Of a stretch of DNA of 64,000 nucleotides, positions 11,517-21,494 are shown piece after piece (position 1 is the stretch's first letter; each line of letters opens with the position of its first letter). Made by a program: the position numbers and the translations under genes. Origin of the DNA: Dolomedes plantarius (lineage: Eukaryota; Arthropoda; Arachnida; Araneae; Dolomedidae); assembly GCA_907164885.2 (NCBI GenBank), contig OU015499.1, positions 156,112,821 to 156,176,820 on the forward strand. Direction: 5' to 3'. The notes under the pieces are model-generated. The model was not told the origin of the DNA. It did no database searches and saw only the letters and a program-made list of their open reading frames with translations.

Positions 11517-13421
11517 TTAAATTTTTCCAAACTGGATTCCTTTAAATTTGGAGTTAACCCTCCTCGTAGCATCTCGCTTACGCTGAATTTTCTTGGAAAC
11601 CCTGTCGTACGGCTCCCTTAAATCATCCTGTCTATTAATCTTCGCCCTCGCGAATATTTGCAACTTTCGGTTTTTCATCAGTCTCCCAAAATTGCTAGGC
11701 TGCCCCTCTGAGCACCTCGTACCCATTTTCATTTTGAATTTAACAGAATGTCTTCCTCCCCTAAATTTCCTCTTGAACTTGCCAAAACCCTGGCGTCCCA
11801 CCTTTTGTCTATGCCTTAGGCAATTCGGTTTCTTTCTAGACAACGGACCTTTCCCCCTAGTTTTGCTCAAGCCCCACAACATTTTAAACTTTGCTTTCTT
11901 GCACTTTGTTCCACTCGCCTTTTCGCGACGCTGTTTAGTCCTTATCACTACCGGATGTAATTTCCCTTTGAACTCGTTACAATGGAGTATCCCAATCTTA
12001 GGTAACCTCCCTCTCAAAATGTTTCTACTCGGAAACCCCGTCCTTCTATTTTCTACAGGGATTCTCTCCCCCTCAGCCGCATTGTTTAGGTTTCCCCTAA
12101 ATTCCGTCAAAATCTGACCATCCATTTTAGACGAACTTTCGGCCCTTTCGCGGTCCGTGTTTTCCCGAATGCCATTGTCTATTCCCTGGGGAGCAAATTC
12201 TAAACCGTCTCTCGGCTCAACTTTTTCGACTACATTCATCACAGCCTGACATGCACTTATAGTCCCTTCCACTTGTAAAGAACCTGATGAATGGACTCGC
12301 GGACAAAGGTCCATCCCCCTGTGTGTGCGGTCAGTTACACAAAACGCGAGATTCAAATCCCCTAAAACCTCGGCTGACTCAACGAAACTAACTTTTCTCA
12401 CTTCGAGCTCACAAATGTTAGAGTCGCTTTGAGACAATATTTCTCTTTTATCTAGGCTACTTTCTTCACACAAATCTACATTCATTTTCCCACATGTCTC
12501 TACATGCGTGAATTTGCGGAGCGAGTTATCTATTTCCTTCCTATCTGGGCTAGTTTCCTCACACAAATCTACATTCATTTTCCCCACTGTCTCTACATTC
12601 ACGGATTTGCAGAGCGAGTTATCTATTTCACTTCGATTTCCTACACCCGAATTTAAGCTTGCTTGCTCAATTACAAAGGTTTCCTTATTTTCCCACACTT
12701 CCCTCGAACTGCTCAAAGTATCTCCGGCAACCCACTGGCTACAGAATTCCTTATTTTTAATTTTGCCTCGAGTACTCGCGCTTCCGAAATTCCCAGCTTC
12801 CACCTCGCTGAAATTTCCCAACACATTCTCTACATTTTTTTCTCTACCCAGAGATTTAACCTTTTGCTCTACGCAAATTTTTCCCTCAATTTGACTTTCG
12901 ACACTTTTCTCAATTTTAGTGACTCCGGCCTTCCTTATTAAACCTCTACTTTCTCTATAGGAATTTACAGCATGTAATTTTACCCTCAGGTACTCCAATT
13001 CCCTCGCTTTAATAAATCTAGTTGATTGATCGAAAGCATATTTCGCCTCACAGTCTAGGTCGTATTCTAGTCTCTCGAAGATTCCTTTATCATGTCTGAC
13101 AAAGAATTCTTTATTCGACTCGAAAACCTCGAAAATATTGTCTATTATGGCTTTCTGACTAACGTCTAAACTTTCTCTCTTTCTTATCAAAGCTAATTCA
13201 TAGGCCCTATCCATCTGCTTATCCTTCTCTTCCCGATCTAATTTAATCTGCTCTAGAATTCCTTCTAGACCCGCCTTGGTCCCTACTTCACTGTAATTTT
13301 CCGACCCAATGATTCGTCGGACAATTACTATTTTTTTATCATTTATCGACGCCTCAACGTCCAAATTATCGGCCAAAGCCACAAGAACAATTTTAGTCTG
13401 TCTAATTAGAAGAACTTCCAT
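11517..13421 (-). CDS. 634-aa gag-like protein of the LTR element
   Basis: This is the only long ORF of the element. Residues 1-45 (MEVLLIRQTK, ALADNLDVEA, IVIVRRIIG) resemble the short SAP-like helical segment that begins many gypsy Gag proteins; this is a weak, remembered likeness. Residues about 55-130 are charged and probably coiled-coil. Residues about 264-326 hold a tandem duplication of a 31-residue unit (EIDNSL...VDLCEE). The last ~160 residues are strongly basic (KFKRKFRGGRHSVKFKMK) and could bind nucleic acid or target the nucleus. There is no CCHC knuckle, protease or RT. The start is the first ATG after a ~1.1-kb leader and the frame has no breaks. It could be a Gag that packages the element's RNA, or an unrelated captured protein. 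Confidence 0.7.
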   Translation of the reverse strand: MEVLLIRQTKIVLVALADNLDVEASINDKKIVIVRRIIGSENYSEVGTKAGLEGILEQIKLDREEKDKQMDRAYELALIRKRESLDVSQKAIIDNIFEVFESNKEFFVRHDKGIFERLEYDLDCEAKYAFDQSTRFIKARELEYLRVKLHAVNSYRESRGLIRKAGVTKIEKSVESQIEGKICVEQKVKSLGREKNVENVLGNFSEVEAGNFGSASTRGKIKNKEFCSQWVAGDTLSSSREVWENKETFVIEQASLNSGVGNRSEIDNSLCKSVNVETVGKMNVDLCEETSPDRKEIDNSLRKFTHVETCGKMNVDLCEESSLDKREILSQSDSNICELEVRKVSFVESAEVLGDLNLAFCVTDRTHRGMDLCPRVHSSGSLQVEGTISACQAVMNVVEKVEPRDGLEFAPQGIDNGIRENTDRERAESSSKMDGQILTEFRGNLNNAAEGERIPVENRRTGFPSRNILRGRLPKIGILHCNEFKGKLHPVVIRTKQRREKASGTKCKKAKFKMLWGLSKTRGKGPLSRKKPNCLRHRQKVGRQGFGKFKRKFRGGRHSVKFKMKMGTRCSEGQPSNFGRLMKNRKLQIFARAKINRQDDLREPYDRVSKKIQRKRDATRRVNSKFKGIQFGKI

Positions 13422-14500
13422 TTTCCCAAACTAAAAGATTTACCACAGTATTCACAGAAATCACAATAACTTATTTCTAACCCAATGCCGTACACTCAAT
13501 ACACTCACAGAAATACACATGTAAATTCACTTGCCCTACTTAACACAGAAATATAGGACAGGTACTAGATATAACGACACTAAATATTGTCACCTTTGAG
13601 CTTTCACTTATACACATAAACTGGTACAATTAATTACAAGCAATCCTATCAAATTACATAACAATAGCTAGAACATATATCACAATATATTATCAAACAT
13701 TTAAAAGAAACACATATGTATCACATTATCTTATAGCATAAAACACTCAAATTGCTTATACACTTCTAGAATAACACTAATACAAATATACTATTTCAAA
13801 TCAGCGTTTTGTCCCACACTGAGTACTTTCCTGTGCCCCAAGGCACTGTGCGGTTTCCTACAAACACTCGCACAAATTCAATTCATTAAACACTTTCTAT
13901 TTAATAAACCCAAAAGCAAACACTTTTCTCTTTTTTCCGCACAACACGTGCCCGTGAGATTCCCTGTGGATTTACTCACAAAGTTTTGAATAACCAAAAT
14001 CACTTTTAGAAAAAACTAACTACTAATGTCTACTAAGACTACTACATTTACCCGATCTCTATCAGGATTTCACACCTGTTCTTCTCGAACAAATTTTCAC
14101 TAAACCTTCACTGGTTTAACTTTCGGACTTCTCAAAGAAGCGTTGAAATTATCTTTCTAAATCCCCTGAATTATTAGACTAATTCCAACCAGTCACTAAT
14201 TCCAACCCCACAATTTACTGCCCCTCGACAATTATCGCGCAGACCTCTTTGGAAGATTTCAAATGAGCTTACCTTTCCTGCTGTCGCATCCAGCTGTACA
14301 CGCTGATCGAATTTTCTTGCACAGGTTCCACCTCTGAACAACTTCCGTCTGGCTACACGTCTCGGCTGCTAGTATTTTCCGCAGGTTCTAGTTGACTGCT
14401 TGCATCGGCAGATTCCCTTGGCTATCCTCGCCAGTTCCGCCACTGCTTCACCTCCTCCGTGGATCCTCACGTATTTCACAAACACATACGTAGAATTCCT
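13422..14500 (-). other. 5' leader of the LTR element
   Basis: About 1.08 kb between the primer-site-like sequence and the ORF start. No coding sequence is supported. An 81-aa ORF at 14369-14614 runs from the LTR across the primer site and is incidental. Confidence 0.65.
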
Positions 14501-14512
14501 CCGCTGCCACCA
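14501..14512 (-). other. Primer-binding-site-like sequence
   Basis: TGGTGGCAGCGG on the minus strand lies 2 nt downstream of the 5' LTR. The initial TGG fits pairing with the CCA end of a tRNA. I did not identify which tRNA. Confidence 0.6.
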
Positions 14513-14514
14513 GC

Positions 14515-15117
14515 TATCATATACTGGGTGCAATTCGTCTTCACTGCCCAGTCTATTTCGATAGCGCGCCGAACTATGGCTAATTCCTAGCCACCCGGTT
14601 CCCTCAGAAATCACCGAGAATACGCTGGATTAAGGAACGTAAAACAAGCACCTTTATTCTTTAACGTATTTACACATTTACATTAACTCCATATGAGTTT
14701 TGCACCTCCAGTGCATGCATGGCCTCCAGCCAATTCAATTCATTCACCAAACAAATCGCAATCACCTCCACGTGGCTTCTCCGCACACGTAAACTCTGGT
14801 CCGAGACAAAATCGGCATCCACGCCGGACCCCTGTCTCTCTCTCTCTCTCTCTTGTCACCACCCTCGCTTGCTCTCTCCTTCACAGACGAACACCAGTTC
14901 AAACCGGTTTCTTCCCGCTGCATACCTCCGGAACCAGTTGTCCACCAAACCATTTGCACATCCGGTCCTGGTTGTCATCTGTTTACCGGAGAGCTGGTAC
15001 GCCTCTTGATTGATTACCTGTACTCGCCTCTGGTAAACATTCAAAACTGAAAAGAAACTTCACCAAATTTTATATATAATATACCGGGGGTTAAGCAGAG
15101 GGCCCGCCGCCATCACA
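14515..15117 (-). repeat. 5' LTR (element orientation)
   Basis: 603-bp partner of the LTR at 9344-9944, with TATA-like box at 15068-15078 and AATAAA at 14653-14658 on the minus strand. It ends 11 bp from a Tc1 element. Confidence 0.85.
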
Positions 15118-15128
15118 ATATATATACA

Positions 15129-16535
15129 CACTGCTGGCCACTGTAAATGCAACACCCTGAAGGCAACACGCAAATAACATGAAATTTACAACATGCATTA
15201 GCGGAGGTGAGATATGCAAATGATTAGAATTTCAGCTCAGACGCACATCACGCGCGCCCGTGGCGCCACTTCAAAGCGCTATTTAAGGCTTGGAGATTTC
15301 GACGATTTCAAGTTCGGCAATTGTGTTTTTCTTGTGGTTTTTTCAAAAAAACGATCAATTATGCCTCGTCGAAAACAGCGATCATCTTTTGATCAAATAT
15401 CCGAGTTCGACAGAGGAAGGATAGTGGCCTACCGAGATTGTGGATTATCTTTCAGGGAAATCGGTAGTCGTGTTGGACGAAACCAAACAACTGTAATGCG
15501 GATATGTGATCGTTGGATGCAGGAGGGTAGGACGGACCGGCGTGTTCGATCGCATCCACCTCAACGCACCACTTCACATGATGACAGGCAAATTGTGCGC
15601 ATGGCAGTGACGGATCGCTCAGTCACATCACGAACCATAGCACAGCACATGCATTCTGTAACGCATCATCCAGTGTCTGCGCGTACCATTCGACGCCGTT
15701 TACAGCAGAGTGGTCTGTCCGCAAGACGTCCATTGCTTTGTCTACCCTTGACGCAGAACCACAGACGTCTCCGCCGCCAATGGTGCGATGACAGAAGGAT
15801 GTGGACGGCAGAATGGAATGAAATTGTCTTTACTGACGAGTCACGCTTCTGTCTGCAACACCACGATGGTCGCATTCGAGTCTGGAGACACCGTGAAGAG
15901 AGGATGCTGAACAGCTACGTTATGCACCGCCACACTGGTCCTGCACCGCGTATTCTGGTATGGGGCGGTATCGGATATCACTCTCGCACACCTCTAGTAC
16001 GCATTGCCGGTACTTTAAACAGCCAGCGCTACATCTCCGAGGTGTTGGAGCCAGTTGTCCTTCCTTACCTTCAGGGCTTGCCCACAGCCATATTTCAACA
16101 GGATAATGCGCGACCACACGTGGCACGCATTGTCCAACGGTTCTTCGTCAATCGCCAGATTGAATTGCTTCCCTGGCCGCCTCGCTCTCCGGATCTTTCG
16201 CCGATAGAAAACATGTGGTCCATGGTTGCTCTACGATTGACCCAGATTCCATCCCCAGCTGCCACAGCAGATCAACTTTGGCAACGTGTGGAAGCTGCTT
16301 GGTCTGCTGTACCCCAAGAACTCATCCAAAGTCTCTTTGAATGAATGCCGAGGCGCGTGGCAGCGGTGATCTCCAACAATGGCGGCTACTCTGGCTACTG
16401 ATTTTGGCAGGAACCACACTTCACAGAAATCTAAATTTAATCATTTGATACTTGGTCAACATGTTATCTACAAAATAAATTTTGTTGTGATATCTCTTGT
16501 CTTTCTTGGTGTTGCAATTTGGATGGCCAGCAGTG
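15129..16535 (+). mobile_element. Tc1-like element 1 (34-residue D-E spacing)
   Basis: A 1407-bp element has inverted termini starting CACTGCTGGCCA and ending in the complement, with TA following at 16536. It sits in TA repeats. It belongs to the same family as the element at 23236-24644, whose transposase differs at about 11 of 327 residues. It encodes the transposase at 15361-16344. Confidence 0.93.
15361..16344 (+). CDS. Tc1-family transposase, C-terminally shortened
   Basis: 327 aa. It catalyses cut-and-paste transposition at TA sites in the nucleus. A paired helix-turn-helix DNA-binding region occupies residues about 10-115 (FDRGRIVAYRDCGLSFREIG; VSARTIRRRLQQSGLSARRP). Catalytic residues are in FTDESRF, FQQDNARPH and SPDLSPIENMW, with 34 residues between the second Asp and the Glu. 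MPRRKQRSS is chosen as the start. An in-frame ATG at 15214 would add 49 residues, but that stretch is proportionally more diverged between the two copies, as expected for UTR. The stop TGA at 16342-16344 replaces a TCA serine codon of the sister copy, removing its last 19 residues. Whether it is active is unknown. Confidence 0.88.
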   Translation: MPRRKQRSSFDQISEFDRGRIVAYRDCGLSFREIGSRVGRNQTTVMRICDRWMQEGRTDRRVRSHPPQRTTSHDDRQIVRMAVTDRSVTSRTIAQHMHSVTHHPVSARTIRRRLQQSGLSARRPLLCLPLTQNHRRLRRQWCDDRRMWTAEWNEIVFTDESRFCLQHHDGRIRVWRHREERMLNSYVMHRHTGPAPRILVWGGIGYHSRTPLVRIAGTLNSQRYISEVLEPVVLPYLQGLPTAIFQQDNARPHVARIVQRFFVNRQIELLPWPPRSPDLSPIENMWSMVALRLTQIPSPAATADQLWQRVEAAWSAVPQELIQSLFE

Positions 16536-17500
16536 TATATATAAAAAATAGATGCTAGAGAAAACCAGTAATAGCCCTAAAGCTACTTGCAGCCAGGAAC
16601 AAATAACATGAAAAGAAAAGTATGAAAGAGGTTTTAGACAGCATCTTATCATCAGCGGTGTCAATGCTGTCTAAAAACCAATGGATTGTTTCCGATGAGT
16701 ATGATCTATAAAATAAACACACTCAGACACCGTAAATCCATGAAAAACAGAACAATTCATTAATAAATGAATAATAGTACTTAACCAAAGAACACCAAGC
16801 CTGGCGCTAGACAGAGTGGAAGTTAAGAGCATGTAACCGCAAGCTGACTGACGTCACAAAACTTGCAACCATGGAGTTATTGGTTTCTCAGTTACAGACT
16901 TACAATGGTTACCGTATTTTAGGACCATTATACCCTTAATAATTAGTTTATTATATATATATATATATATACATACTAGCATTATTGCCTGGCGTTGCCC
17001 GGGTAGAAATATAGATATAAAATTTTTCATGCATTTCCTCAAAAAAATACTGGGCTGCACCCCCTCCCCGCTCTTCATGTTCATCTCGCCAGAAAGAATG
17101 CACTTATCGCGTTTCTACTGAAATGATATACAAACAATAAGAAAGAAAGAAACTTTGAGCCTGCGGACCATCGTCTGATTATACGTCTGATTTTATTGAG
17201 AATTAATAACACAGTGTTGCGTGATTCACACGTTTGGATTGAAAAGAGTCTTGTCCCCCGCGCATCGAATTTCACTGATAACGAAGCTGGTTTTGGTGAA
17301 GGGGCTGTATCCACATTTAAGTGGTACGCGCACCTCTTAGGGGCACAAAAATCATTAAAAAATTAATTTAAAAAACTAATTGAGTCCCAAATTTCGTTTT
17401 TGCTGCGTTAAGTTTATCGGGTCCTAAACATTAACTGTGCCGAATTTGGTCCCGGTGGGTGAAACAGTCTATGATTCTATAGCGGACAAACAAAAAGACG

Positions 17501-17563
<63 letters not shown>
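16536..17563. other. Non-coding DNA with a Helitron-like end
   Basis: No gene is supported. It contains TA repeats (about 16955-16972), a Helitron-like terminus at 16976 and a (CT)n(TA)n tract at about 17505-17565 that abuts the next Tc1 element. Confidence 0.55.
16976..17470 (-). mobile_element. Possible Helitron 3' end and body
   Basis: On the minus strand the sequence ends with a GC-rich imperfect hairpin (CCGGGCAACGCCAGG) about 8 nt before CTAG, next to a T. This is the expected structure of a Helitron 3' end. The other end and any helicase are not recognised; the right boundary is a guess. Confidence 0.4.
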
Positions 17564-17567
<4 letters not shown>

Positions 17568-17714
17568 TGGCGGACAAAATAATACGAACACCTGTGAAAT
17601 AATGGAAAATCTTTATTAATAGGGGTTTGGACCACCCTTTGACTGAAGTACAGATTTAATGCGACGTGGGATAGATGCCTAAAGGTCATGGACAATATTT
17701 AAAGGAATATTAAG

Positions 17715-18644
17715 TCATTCCTCCTGCAGAGCGGTCTCTAATTCCGAAAGTCCGGATGGAGGTGGAAATCGGGAACGAAGTTTGGACTCCAAATATTGCC
17801 ATAAATATTCAATAATATTCAAGTCCGAAGACTGAGGGGGCCAGGCGAGATGTTCAACTGCATCGCCATGCTCTTCGAACCATTCTTGAACACACCTAGC
17901 AGTGTGGATAGCGTTGTCGTCTTGAAAAAGCGGTCGCTCTCCAGGGAATACAGTCTGGACAAAAGGATGGACATGATCCCCTAGAACGCTTAGATAGTGA
18001 TTGGATTTGATCCTCTCATGCAGAGTAACAAGTGGCCCAAGACCGCGCCAAGATATCGCACCCCATACCATAATGGAGCCACCCCCATGCTCCACAGTCG
18101 GCAAGAGGCATTCAGGATGAAACGCTTCTTTGGGTGTTCTCTAGACATAAACGCGTCCGGTCGTCTGAAATAGGGAGAATGACGATTCATCTGACCATAT
18201 TACCTGTTGCCACTGCTGTGGAGACCAGCCTTTGTGATCTCTGCACCATTGGCGTCGCTTGAAAGCATTAGTTTCTGTCACGAAGGGTTTACGAATTGCC
18301 ATTCTGCCATAAATGTTCGCAGCATGAAGTTCCCTTTTGACAGTTTTTGTTGAAACGGGGTCCTGGAGATGATTGTTCATTTCGGATGTTATCTCGGATA
18401 ACGATTGCTTGTGCTTTCGGGCTACTATGCGCTTCAAGACCCGTCTATCCCTATCAGCAAGCTTGGACTTTCGGCCACTGTTGTGCTTTGAAGACGTCGT
18501 CTTACCCTCTTTCGTGTACGCTGTCATAACGGCTGATACCGTACTCCTTGCAAACCCCAAAAGGTTTGCTGTTTCCGTAAACGATGCCCCACTTAAACGC
18601 GCTCCAACTATCATTCCTCTTTGGATCTCTGACACGTCTGACAT
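17715..18644 (-). pseudogene. Tc1-family transposase pseudogene (element 3)
   Basis: Starts MSDVSEIQRG. It has the helix-turn-helix region, then WSDESSF, FQDDNAIHT and SSDLNIIEYLW, with 35 residues between the second Asp and the Glu. An in-frame TAG at 18141-18143 lies between the first Asp motif and the next conserved block. A TGA ends the ORF at 17715. A further in-frame TAG follows about 45 bases later, inside sequence that still reads as transposase C-terminus (SIPRRIKSVLQSKGG). The element is therefore dead, but still one continuous frame. Confidence 0.88.
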
Positions 18645-18789
18645 TTCAACTTATCACAGACAGTTCGATAGAAGCATGCAACGTAGGTGACTGCTGTTGA
18701 GAGACTGATACCTTCCTCTTACAGCTTACTAGGTGGCAGACTTCTGTTGCAGGTGGCGAGGCTGTACTGCAGGTGTAAAATACGTCATA

Positions 18790-20052
18790 CACTCATGGAC
18801 AAAAAATTAGCGCACCAAGAAATAATTGCGGGATCGTAACGAAACTTGCAATGAAGGTACATGTCGGGGAGATATGCAAATGATTAGAAATGCAGCGTGA
18901 TTGCGCATTACATATAGCCGGTAGAGGGCGTTGAACATCGTACTCTATGGAGTATAAAACAGGTAACCAAAGCTTGTTTGAGTGTGCTGAATCATTTACA
19001 AAGAAGAGCTGAGATAGACATGCCATTACGCCGTGTTCGAAGACAATATAAGCAGTTGTCGCAGTTTGAGAGGGGGAGAATCGTCGGGATGATGGAAGCT
19101 GGGTGGTCAGCTAGGCGAGTAGCTCGTCAATTAGGCCGCTCTGATTGCGTTGTGAGGAGGTGGCCCCTTCACTAGGGGCCTCTGTGTCTTCTCGAACCAT
19201 ACGAAGTCTCCTGGCTGAAGGACAGTTGGTATCGCGGCGCCCATTACGTGTGCTGCCCTTGACGCCCACCCATCGACGCCTCCGTTTGGAGTTTTGCCGC
19301 GCACGAGGAAACTGTACTGCAGCGGAATGGAACCAGATCGTCTTTAGCGACGAATCCAGATTCAATCTCGGCAGTGATGACAATCGTGTTCGTGTGTGGA
19401 GAGCCCGTGGTGAACGCTTCAATCCTGCCTTTGCTGTACAGCGACACATCGCTCCCACAGCTGGTGTGATGGTATGGGGTGCCATTGCCTACAATACACG
19501 GTCACCCCTAGTATTGTTCCGTGGCACCATGACAGCCCAGCGGTATGTTCATGAAATCCTGCAACCACATGTGTTGCCACTCATGCAACGGCTCCCAGGA
19601 GCCATTTTTCAACAAGACAATGCTCGGCCTCATACCGTAAGGGTGTCACAAGACTGTCTCCGCACTGTTACTACCCTTCCTTGGCCTGCCCGATCCCCAG
19701 ATTTGTCTCCAATCGAGCATATCTGGGATCATTTGGGACGACGAGTTGGGCATCCCACGAGTTTGAACGAACTAGAGGCAAGGTTACAGCAAATATGGAA
19801 CGAAATTTCTCAAGACATCATACAGAACTTGTATGACTGAATGCCCGATCGTATCGCATCGTGCATCCGCGCTAGAGGGGGTCCAACGGAGTATTAACTC
19901 CTCCGTTCTTTTGCCTTTTTCTCTGAAATAAATTATCCTTTTTCTTTGATTTTCTTATCATTTACTTATATCAAAGTAGTCATTACGTATGTAAAATTTC
20001 GTTTAATTTTGACGACTCCTTCTTGGTGCGCTAATTTTTTTGTCCATGAGTG
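18790..20052 (+). mobile_element. Tc1-like element 4, nested in element 3
   Basis: 1263 bp with inverted termini CACTCATGGACAAAAAATTA and its complement, flanked by TA at 18788-18789 and 20053-20054. Inserted inside element 3, so it is the younger of the two. Confidence 0.93.
19020..19840 (+). pseudogene. Tc1-family transposase pseudogene (element 4)
   Basis: It starts MPLRRVRRQYKQLSQFERG. At about 19160, after VVRR, an internal deletion removes most of the second half of the DNA-binding region and shifts the frame. The rest is open as 19145-19840 (APSLGASVSSRTIRS onward). Catalytic motifs FSDESRF, FQQDNARPH and SPDLSPIEHIW remain, with 32 residues between the second Asp and the Glu. It ends at a TGA directly before MPDRIASCIRARGG, which still reads as family C-terminus. 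The length of the deletion (about 50 residues) is inferred from family size. Confidence 0.85.
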
Positions 20053-20100
20053 TACTTTTTCACAGGTGTTCGTATTATTTTGTACTCCATCTGTATATAT

Positions 20101-20179
<79 letters not shown>

Positions 20180-20184
<5 letters not shown>

Positions 20185-21480
20185 TGTGTCAAATAAGTTT
20201 TAACACTGGGTCTATAAAAAGAAATGGAAACAAGAAATTAATACCTCCTTTGGTTTTTTATTCAAAATAGGACCCTCCGGCTTCAATGCACTTTTTACAG
20301 CGATTTAATAATGAATCGAAAGCCTGTTGTAAATCACTTTGTGGAATTGCCTGCAAAGCATGCGTTGAAGCTTCTTGTATGGTCGAAATATCCTCAAAAT
20401 AACACCCTTTTAATTTCATTTTAAGTTTTGGGAATAAGGAGTAGTCACAGGTTGTTAAATCAGGTGAATACGGTGGATGGTTCAACACACAGACTTTATT
20501 TTTTTCCAAAAACCGACGAACAATAAGGGAGGTGTGACTGGGTGCATTGTCGTGTAACAAACACCAACTGCTTTCAGTCCTATAGTCTGGACGAATGCGA
20601 CGAATTCTGGCCATCAAACGCTTTAAAACAGCTAAGTAGTATTGACCTGTAATTGTTTGTCCAGTTGGAACAAATTCTTTGGGATAATACCTTTACTATT
20701 GAAGAATGTAATGAGCATTGTTTTGATTTTGGATGGAACTTTTCTTGTTTTTTTGGCTTGTGGGGAATTTGGTGACTTCCTTTTTCGCTTTGTTTCAGGA
20801 TCATATTGGAAACACCAGGTTTTATCCCCTGTAATAATGGACTTCAAGAGGTTTGGATCGTTTTCAGCGGCTGAAATAATGTCTCCGCAATGTGCACTTC
20901 TCATTGCTGTTTGTTCAGGGGTAAAAGTGTGTGGAACAAATTTAGCACACACTTTTGTTTTGCAAAATCTTCATGCAGGATGGTTCGAATTGTATCTTTG
21001 TTGATGTTTAAAGAGTCTTCCATCATTCTCAGTGATGCACAGCGATCGTTTGTTACGAAATTTCGTACTTTCTCAATAACTTCAGGTCTCCTAGATGAAA
21101 TTGGTCTTCCACTACGCTGATCATCTTCTACCGTATCTCTTCCGTCCAAAAAACGTTTGTGCCACACAAAAACATTTGATCTACTTAAACAACAGTCACC
21201 GTAAACTTGTTTCATGAGTTGGTATGTTTCCGAAGTACTTTTACCAAGTTTTGCGTTAAATTTAATTACAGCTCTTTGCTCCATCTTAAAAAATCAACAT
21301 GAGAAATATTCACTTCTGCAATAAACACTCGCCTTCTCTCAACTACTTAACGAAATGCGCACAACTTGTTAGCAGTGTGCCAGCAGACGATGGACGTTAT
21401 GACGCATGCGGATTTACACTCACAGCGCCTTTACAACCTGCGCTCTGGGACGAGTCTTAAAACTTATTTGACGCACTGTG
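20180..21480 (-). mobile_element. Mariner element 5 (DD34D)
   Basis: 1301 bp with inverted termini CACAGTGTGTCAAATAAGTT and near-complement, flanked by TA in TA repeats. It carries a degraded mariner transposase and lies 86 bp from element 3 and 14 bp from element 6. Confidence 0.92.
20258..21284 (-). pseudogene. Mariner transposase pseudogene (element 5)
   Basis: It begins MEQRAVIKFNAKLGKS with the mariner helix-turn-helix region (SRSNVFVWHKRFLDGRD, RSGRP). It continues with the linker motif KFVPHTFTPEQ (WVPHxLT in the family), then ITGDKTW, LLHDNAPSHTS and SPDLTTCDYSLFPKLK. There are 34 residues between the second and third Asp, so it is a DD34D mariner. The three parts lie in three frames: 21284-20901, about 20952-20632 and 20617-20258. 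There are therefore at least two frameshifts and the gene is dead. Confidence 0.9.
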
Positions 21481-21494
21481 TATATATATATATA

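Larger units (their letters stand above)
9344..15117 (-). mobile_element. Non-autonomous LTR retroelement with one gag-like ORF
   Basis: A 5.8-kb element is bounded by direct repeats of 601 and 603 bp, almost identical by eye. The length difference is explained by one CT unit in a CT microsatellite. Orientation is minus: a polypurine tract abuts the LTR at 9945, a primer-site-like TGGTGGCAGCGG lies 2 nt inside the other LTR (14501-14512), and TATA and AATAAA signals inside the LTR run in the same direction. The element's LTR starts TGTGATGG. Flanking ATAT on both sides may be a 4-bp target duplication, although the surrounding TA repeat makes this ambiguous. The interior encodes only the 634-aa protein at 11517-13421; no protease, RT, RNase H or integrase motif is visible. 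It must rely on another element for reverse transcription. The near-identical LTRs imply a recent insertion. Confidence 0.85.
17566..20093 (-). mobile_element. Tc1-like element 3, interrupted by element 4
   Basis: Inverted termini GATGGCGGACAAAATAATAC and the near-match at 20060-20093 (complement begins CAGATGGAGTACAAAATAAT) bound the element in TA repeats. Another Tc1-like element (18790-20052) is inserted near its transposase-start end. Without it the element is about 1.26 kb, normal for the family. The transposase is a pseudogene. Confidence 0.9.

Noticed and set aside
11593..12941. Plus-strand ORFs of 92-174 aa within the LTR element
   Set aside because: They lie antisense to the 634-aa ORF and have no recognisable domain.
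20890..21120. Plus-strand ORFs over mariner element 5
   Set aside because: Antisense to the transposase pseudogene.
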